Below are positions 61,215-64,000 of a DNA stretch of 64,000 nucleotides, in pieces. The notes beneath the pieces are model-generated. The model saw only the letters and a program-made list of their open reading frames with translations, did no database searches and was not told where the DNA came from. The translations under genes and the position numbers were made by a program. Source of the stretch: Rheinheimera sp. (GTDB lineage Bacteria > Pseudomonadota > Gammaproteobacteria > Enterobacterales > Alteromonadaceae). Position 1 is the first letter of the stretch; each line of letters opens with the position of its first letter. The stretch lies in the NCBI GenBank assembly GCA_003482455.1, contig DMYW01000015.1:62001-126000 (forward strand), read 5' to 3'.

Positions 61215-61787
61215 ATGAGTCAAGCTGCTAGTTTTTTCCAAGCCTTAGAACGCCACCGCCAAGCCTTTGCCACGGTAGAACACTATGCCGATGACTGCCA
61301 AACGCTACTCAATCAAGTGGTCGCTTGTCTTAAAGCCGGCGGCAAGGTGGTGTGGATGGGCAATGGCGGCAGCGCAGCCGACAGTCAGCACTTAGCGGCC
61401 GAATTTATGGTGCGTTACAAAGCTGAACGTGGCCCACTGGCGTCGATCGCGCTGACCACCGACACCTCGATTTTAACGGCGCACGCCAACGACTATCACT
61501 TCGACACCGTATTTGAACGCCAAGTGCGTGGCATAGTGCGGCCACAAGACGTGGTGATTGGCCTGACCACGTCTGGCAAAAGCCCTAACATCAACTTAGC
61601 GCTGCAAGCAGCTAACGAACTGGGCGCTTTCACGGTCGCGTTGACCGGTCGCGACGGCGGCTTGGTCAAAGACATCGCGCGGTTACCGATCATTGTCAAA
61701 AACGATGAAACCGCGCGCATTCAAGAAGTGCATATGTTTATCGGCCATTGGTTGTGCGAAGCACTGGACCAGGTGCTGGCCGGCTAA
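61215..61787 (+). CDS. gmhA: D-sedoheptulose-7-phosphate isomerase
   Basis: 190 residues, GAGG before the ATG. First step of ADP-heptose synthesis for LPS inner core: sedoheptulose 7-phosphate to D-glycero-D-manno-heptose 7-phosphate. SIS-domain motifs GNGGSAADSQHLAAEF, GLTTSGKSPN, and EVHMFIGHWLCEAL with the catalytic residues are intact. Next to hldE. Confidence 0.96.
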   Translation: MSQAASFFQALERHRQAFATVEHYADDCQTLLNQVVACLKAGGKVVWMGNGGSAADSQHLAAEFMVRYKAERGPLASIALTTDTSILTAHANDYHFDTVFERQVRGIVRPQDVVIGLTTSGKSPNINLALQAANELGAFTVALTGRDGGLVKDIARLPIIVKNDETARIQEVHMFIGHWLCEALDQVLAG

Positions 61788-61821
61788 CTCGCGCCACGCA
61801 GCCAGACAGCAGCAACCAATG

Positions 61822-61892
61822 CAGTACGAAAAAAGTACGAATAAAGAAAGTACAGAAATAAAAAGTACGAAAATAAAAAGTACGGAAGTAAA
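61822..61892 (+). repeat. Short imperfect tandem repeats before hldE
   Basis: Five diverged units of the form AGTACGAAAATAAA (61823, 61834, 61849, 61863, 61878 approximately) fill the gap between gmhA and hldE and reach the hldE ribosome-binding region. No reading frame runs through them. Confidence 0.65.
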
Positions 61893-61894
61893 TC

Positions 61895-63340
61895 ATGATT
61901 GATATCAGCCGCTTAAACCATTTGTCCGACGCCCGCGTGCTCGTGGTCGGTGACGTGATGCTCGACCGTTATTACCAAGGCGATACCCAGCGCATTTCGC
62001 CAGAAGCGCCGGTGCCGGTGGTGCGCGTCAACAAGGTGGAAGACAAAGCCGGTGGCGCCGCCAACGTCGCGCGCAACATTGCGCATTTAGACGCCCGCGT
62101 CGGTTTGTTGGGCTTGATCGGTCGTGACAGCAATGGCGAAAGTTTAAAAGCCATTTTGGCGCAAGACGGCATCGCCTCTGAGCTGCTTGAACAAGACGCC
62201 CAACCGACTATTGCCAAAATGCGCGTGATCTCCCGCCATCAACAAGTGGTACGACTGGATATCGAACAAAACTTTGCCCCTGCCCAAGCACAAGCCTTGG
62301 CCGAGCGAGTACAGCATGTGCTGGCCGATTATGACTTTGTACTGATCTCCGATTACGCCAAAGGCTCGCTCGCCGCGGTCGGTCGTATTATCGACACCGC
62401 CAAAGCGGCCGGCAAAACCGTGCTGGTCGACCCGAAACAAGCCGATTTAAGCGTCTATCGCGGCGCCGATATTATCACGCCGAATTTGTCCGAATTCCGC
62501 TTAGCCGGTGGCGACACCTCAAGCGAAGAGGCCATGTTTGCCAGTGCGCGCCTGATGTTAAGCCGCTGCGGCATTGGCGCTATGTTGTTGACGCGATCCG
62601 AACACGGCATGACGCTGATCACACCAACCGAGACGCATCATTTCCCAGCGCAAGTACTGGAAGTCAGCGACGTCACCGGCGCCGGTGACACCGTCATTGC
62701 CACCCTCGCCGTGATGCTCGGTGCTGGCATGGCACTGCCGCAAGCGGTGGAAGTGGCCAATTTAGCGGCCGGCCTAGTGGTGGCCAAGTTAGGGGCGGCG
62801 ACTGTGTCGCCACAAGAACTGGCGGCCAAACTGAATTCGCATTTGTTCTCGCAAGGCGATGTGTATTTGACGCCGTTTGACAAAGTGCTGCAACACATTG
62901 AATTTGCCAAACAAAATGGCGAGCGTATCGTCTTTACCAACGGCTGTTTTGATATTTTACACGCCGGTCACGTGCGTTATTTAGCGCAGGCCAAAGCACT
63001 GGGCGACCGCCTAGTGGTCGGCTTGAACAGTGATGCGTCGATCAAACGCCTGAAAGGCGAAACGCGACCGGTCAACCCGTTGGATGAACGCGCCACCGTG
63101 CTGGCATCCTTGGCGTCGGTCGATTGGGTGCTGCCGTTTGGCGATGATCTCAGCGAAAACGACACGCCACTGCAGCTGATTTTAAAGGTCAAACCGGACG
63201 TGTTGGTCAAGGGCGGCGATTACACCATTGCTGGCATCGTTGGGGCGAACGAAGTGTTAGCCGCCGGTGGCGAGGTCAAAGTGCTGCAGTTTGTCGATGG
63301 CTGCTCGACCAGCAACATCATCAGTAAAATCAAAGGTTAA
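61895..63340 (+). CDS. hldE: Bifunctional heptose kinase / ADP-heptose synthase
   Basis: 481 residues, full length. N-terminal ribokinase-like HldE1 (~1-320): GDVMLDRYYQGD, GGAANVARN, DVTGAGDTVIATLAV. C-terminal nucleotidyltransferase HldE2 (~340-481): TNGCFDILHAGHV (HxGH class motif), LNSDASIKRLKG, and a final VDGCSTSNIISKI. Phosphorylates heptose-7-P at C1 and, after GmhB, makes ADP-heptose for the core. Confidence 0.97.
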   Translation: MIDISRLNHLSDARVLVVGDVMLDRYYQGDTQRISPEAPVPVVRVNKVEDKAGGAANVARNIAHLDARVGLLGLIGRDSNGESLKAILAQDGIASELLEQDAQPTIAKMRVISRHQQVVRLDIEQNFAPAQAQALAERVQHVLADYDFVLISDYAKGSLAAVGRIIDTAKAAGKTVLVDPKQADLSVYRGADIITPNLSEFRLAGGDTSSEEAMFASARLMLSRCGIGAMLLTRSEHGMTLITPTETHHFPAQVLEVSDVTGAGDTVIATLAVMLGAGMALPQAVEVANLAAGLVVAKLGAATVSPQELAAKLNSHLFSQGDVYLTPFDKVLQHIEFAKQNGERIVFTNGCFDILHAGHVRYLAQAKALGDRLVVGLNSDASIKRLKGETRPVNPLDERATVLASLASVDWVLPFGDDLSENDTPLQLILKVKPDVLVKGGDYTIAGIVGANEVLAAGGEVKVLQFVDGCSTSNIISKIKG

Positions 63341-63342
63341 GC

Positions 63343-64000
63343 ATGGCAAGCGCTCCTCAGTCGATTTGCATTTTACGCTTATCCGCCATTGGCGACGTCT
63401 GCCATGCGGTTGCTGCGGTGCAAGCGCTACAACGGCATTTTCCGGGCGTACCGATCACCTGGATCATCGGCAAGGTCGAAGCCATGTTGCTTGATGGCTT
63501 GCCGGGCGTTGACTTGGTGGTGTTTGATAAAAAACTCGGCCGCAAGGCCTACAGCGATTTAGCCCACAAGCTCGGTGGCCGCGAATTTGACGTGCTGCTG
63601 CATATGCAAGTGGCGTTTCGCGCCAATGTCGCGTCGCTGTTTATCAAAGCCAAACGCAAAATTGGCTTTAACTGGACGCTGGCCAAAGAATTACACGCGC
63701 TGTTTATGCGCGAACGGATTGCCCCGCAGCACCAACCGCATGTGCTGGATGGCTTTGCCGGGTTTGTCCGCCATTTAGGCGTGCCGTTTTTACAACAGCC
63801 CGGCGATGTGCCGGTGTGGCAAATGCCGATCACCGACGAGCATCGCGCCTGGGCCAAAGCCCAGCTGCTCAAGCAGTTGCCTAAGCAGGTAACAGACCAG
63901 CACACGCCGCTACGCGGCCACCTAGTAATAAGCCCAGCCGCATCCAAAGCGGAGCGTAACTGGCTACCCGAGCGCTACGCCGCGTTGGCCGACCACGCCT
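63343..64000 (+). CDS. GT9 heptosyltransferase-like protein, N-terminal part (cut by window edge)
   Basis: The frame opens with ATG 63343, two bases after the hldE stop, and stays open to the right edge (about 219 residues; typical length ~350). SICILRLSAIGDVCHAVAAVQ is the N-terminal motif of LPS heptosyltransferases I/II (GT9), and the downstream LVISPAASKAERNW is the usual PGAS/K substrate-binding region. The substrate would be ADP-heptose, the acceptor Kdo or Hep I of the core. Whether it is WaaC or another core heptosyltransferase cannot be decided from half the protein. Confidence 0.9.
   Translation, partial: MASAPQSICILRLSAIGDVCHAVAAVQALQRHFPGVPITWIIGKVEAMLLDGLPGVDLVVFDKKLGRKAYSDLAHKLGGREFDVLLHMQVAFRANVASLFIKAKRKIGFNWTLAKELHALFMRERIAPQHQPHVLDGFAGFVRHLGVPFLQQPGDVPVWQMPITDEHRAWAKAQLLKQLPKQVTDQHTPLRGHLVISPAASKAERNWLPERYAALADHA

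Noticed and set aside
61822..61892. CRISPR array
   Set aside because: Units are too short, directly adjacent and without spacers.

Overview
The window is a dense chromosomal segment of a gammaproteobacterium, probably an aquatic Alteromonadales/Chromatiales-type organism of the Rheinheimera/Alishewanella kind. That placement is inferred from gene order and the accessory repertoire (several GGDEF/EAL proteins, stand-alone periplasmic solute-binding-like proteins, a secreted S8 protease with a PPC domain, a TonB siderophore receptor). No rRNA, tRNA, phage, insertion sequence or CRISPR array was seen. About 62 protein genes are supported; two are cut by the window edges (mutM at the left, a GT9 glycosyltransferase at the right).

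The left 26 kb keeps the classical gammaproteobacterial order: mutM, rpmG, rpmB, radC (minus strand), then coaBC, dut, slmA (plus), pyrE and rph (minus), yicC (plus), and further on gmk, rpoZ, spoT, ridA, recG. Lineage-specific genes are inserted: a lipoprotein and dgkA between slmA and pyrE; dctA, an Hpt-HD-GYP protein, a beta-propeller sensor kinase, a MaoC-like hydratase, an unknown exported protein and a DUF4442-type protein between yicC and gmk; and two solute-binding-like proteins between ridA and recG, where trmH stands in E. coli.

From 26 to 50 kb the region is more mosaic: rarD, a YigI-like thioesterase, an acyltransferase and recQ (a neighbourhood also recognisable in E. coli), a zinc-dependent phospholipase C-like exported protein, a 7TM-PAS-GGDEF-EAL protein, a YkgJ-type cysteine-cluster protein, hydrolases, a DUF5077/DUF3472-type lipoprotein, a GNAT acetyltransferase, a second membrane GGDEF/EAL protein with a degenerate GGDEF site that is translationally coupled to an 89-residue unknown protein, a CBS-domain protein under a possible FNR/CRP-type site, a stand-alone MbcA/ParS-like antitoxin domain, an esterase, an SDR and a BaiN/YhiN-type flavoprotein.

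From 50 to 64 kb are a secreted subtilase, an apparent WaaA-KdkA fusion (Kdo transferase plus Kdo kinase), a Fur-type promoter with a TonB siderophore receptor, an MsrA-thioredoxin-like-MsrB fusion, another solute-binding-like protein, and an LPS core run: a GT-B glycosyltransferase-like gene, gmhA, hldE and a GT9 heptosyltransferase-like gene. The fused Kdo enzyme and the heptose genes together suggest a deep-rough-type inner core with a phosphorylated Kdo, as known for Haemophilus and Vibrio.

The most noteworthy items are the WaaA-KdkA fusion, the MsrA-Trx-MsrB domain order, an Hpt-HD-GYP fusion, a possible small RNA bounded by two terminators near 12 kb, the orphan antitoxin domain, and a large imperfect palindrome after recQ. 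Many start sites were moved from the longest ORF to an internal ATG or GTG, most of them behind a clear Shine-Dalgarno sequence and the rest on family alignment or signal-peptide position; the evidence fields say where this was done.
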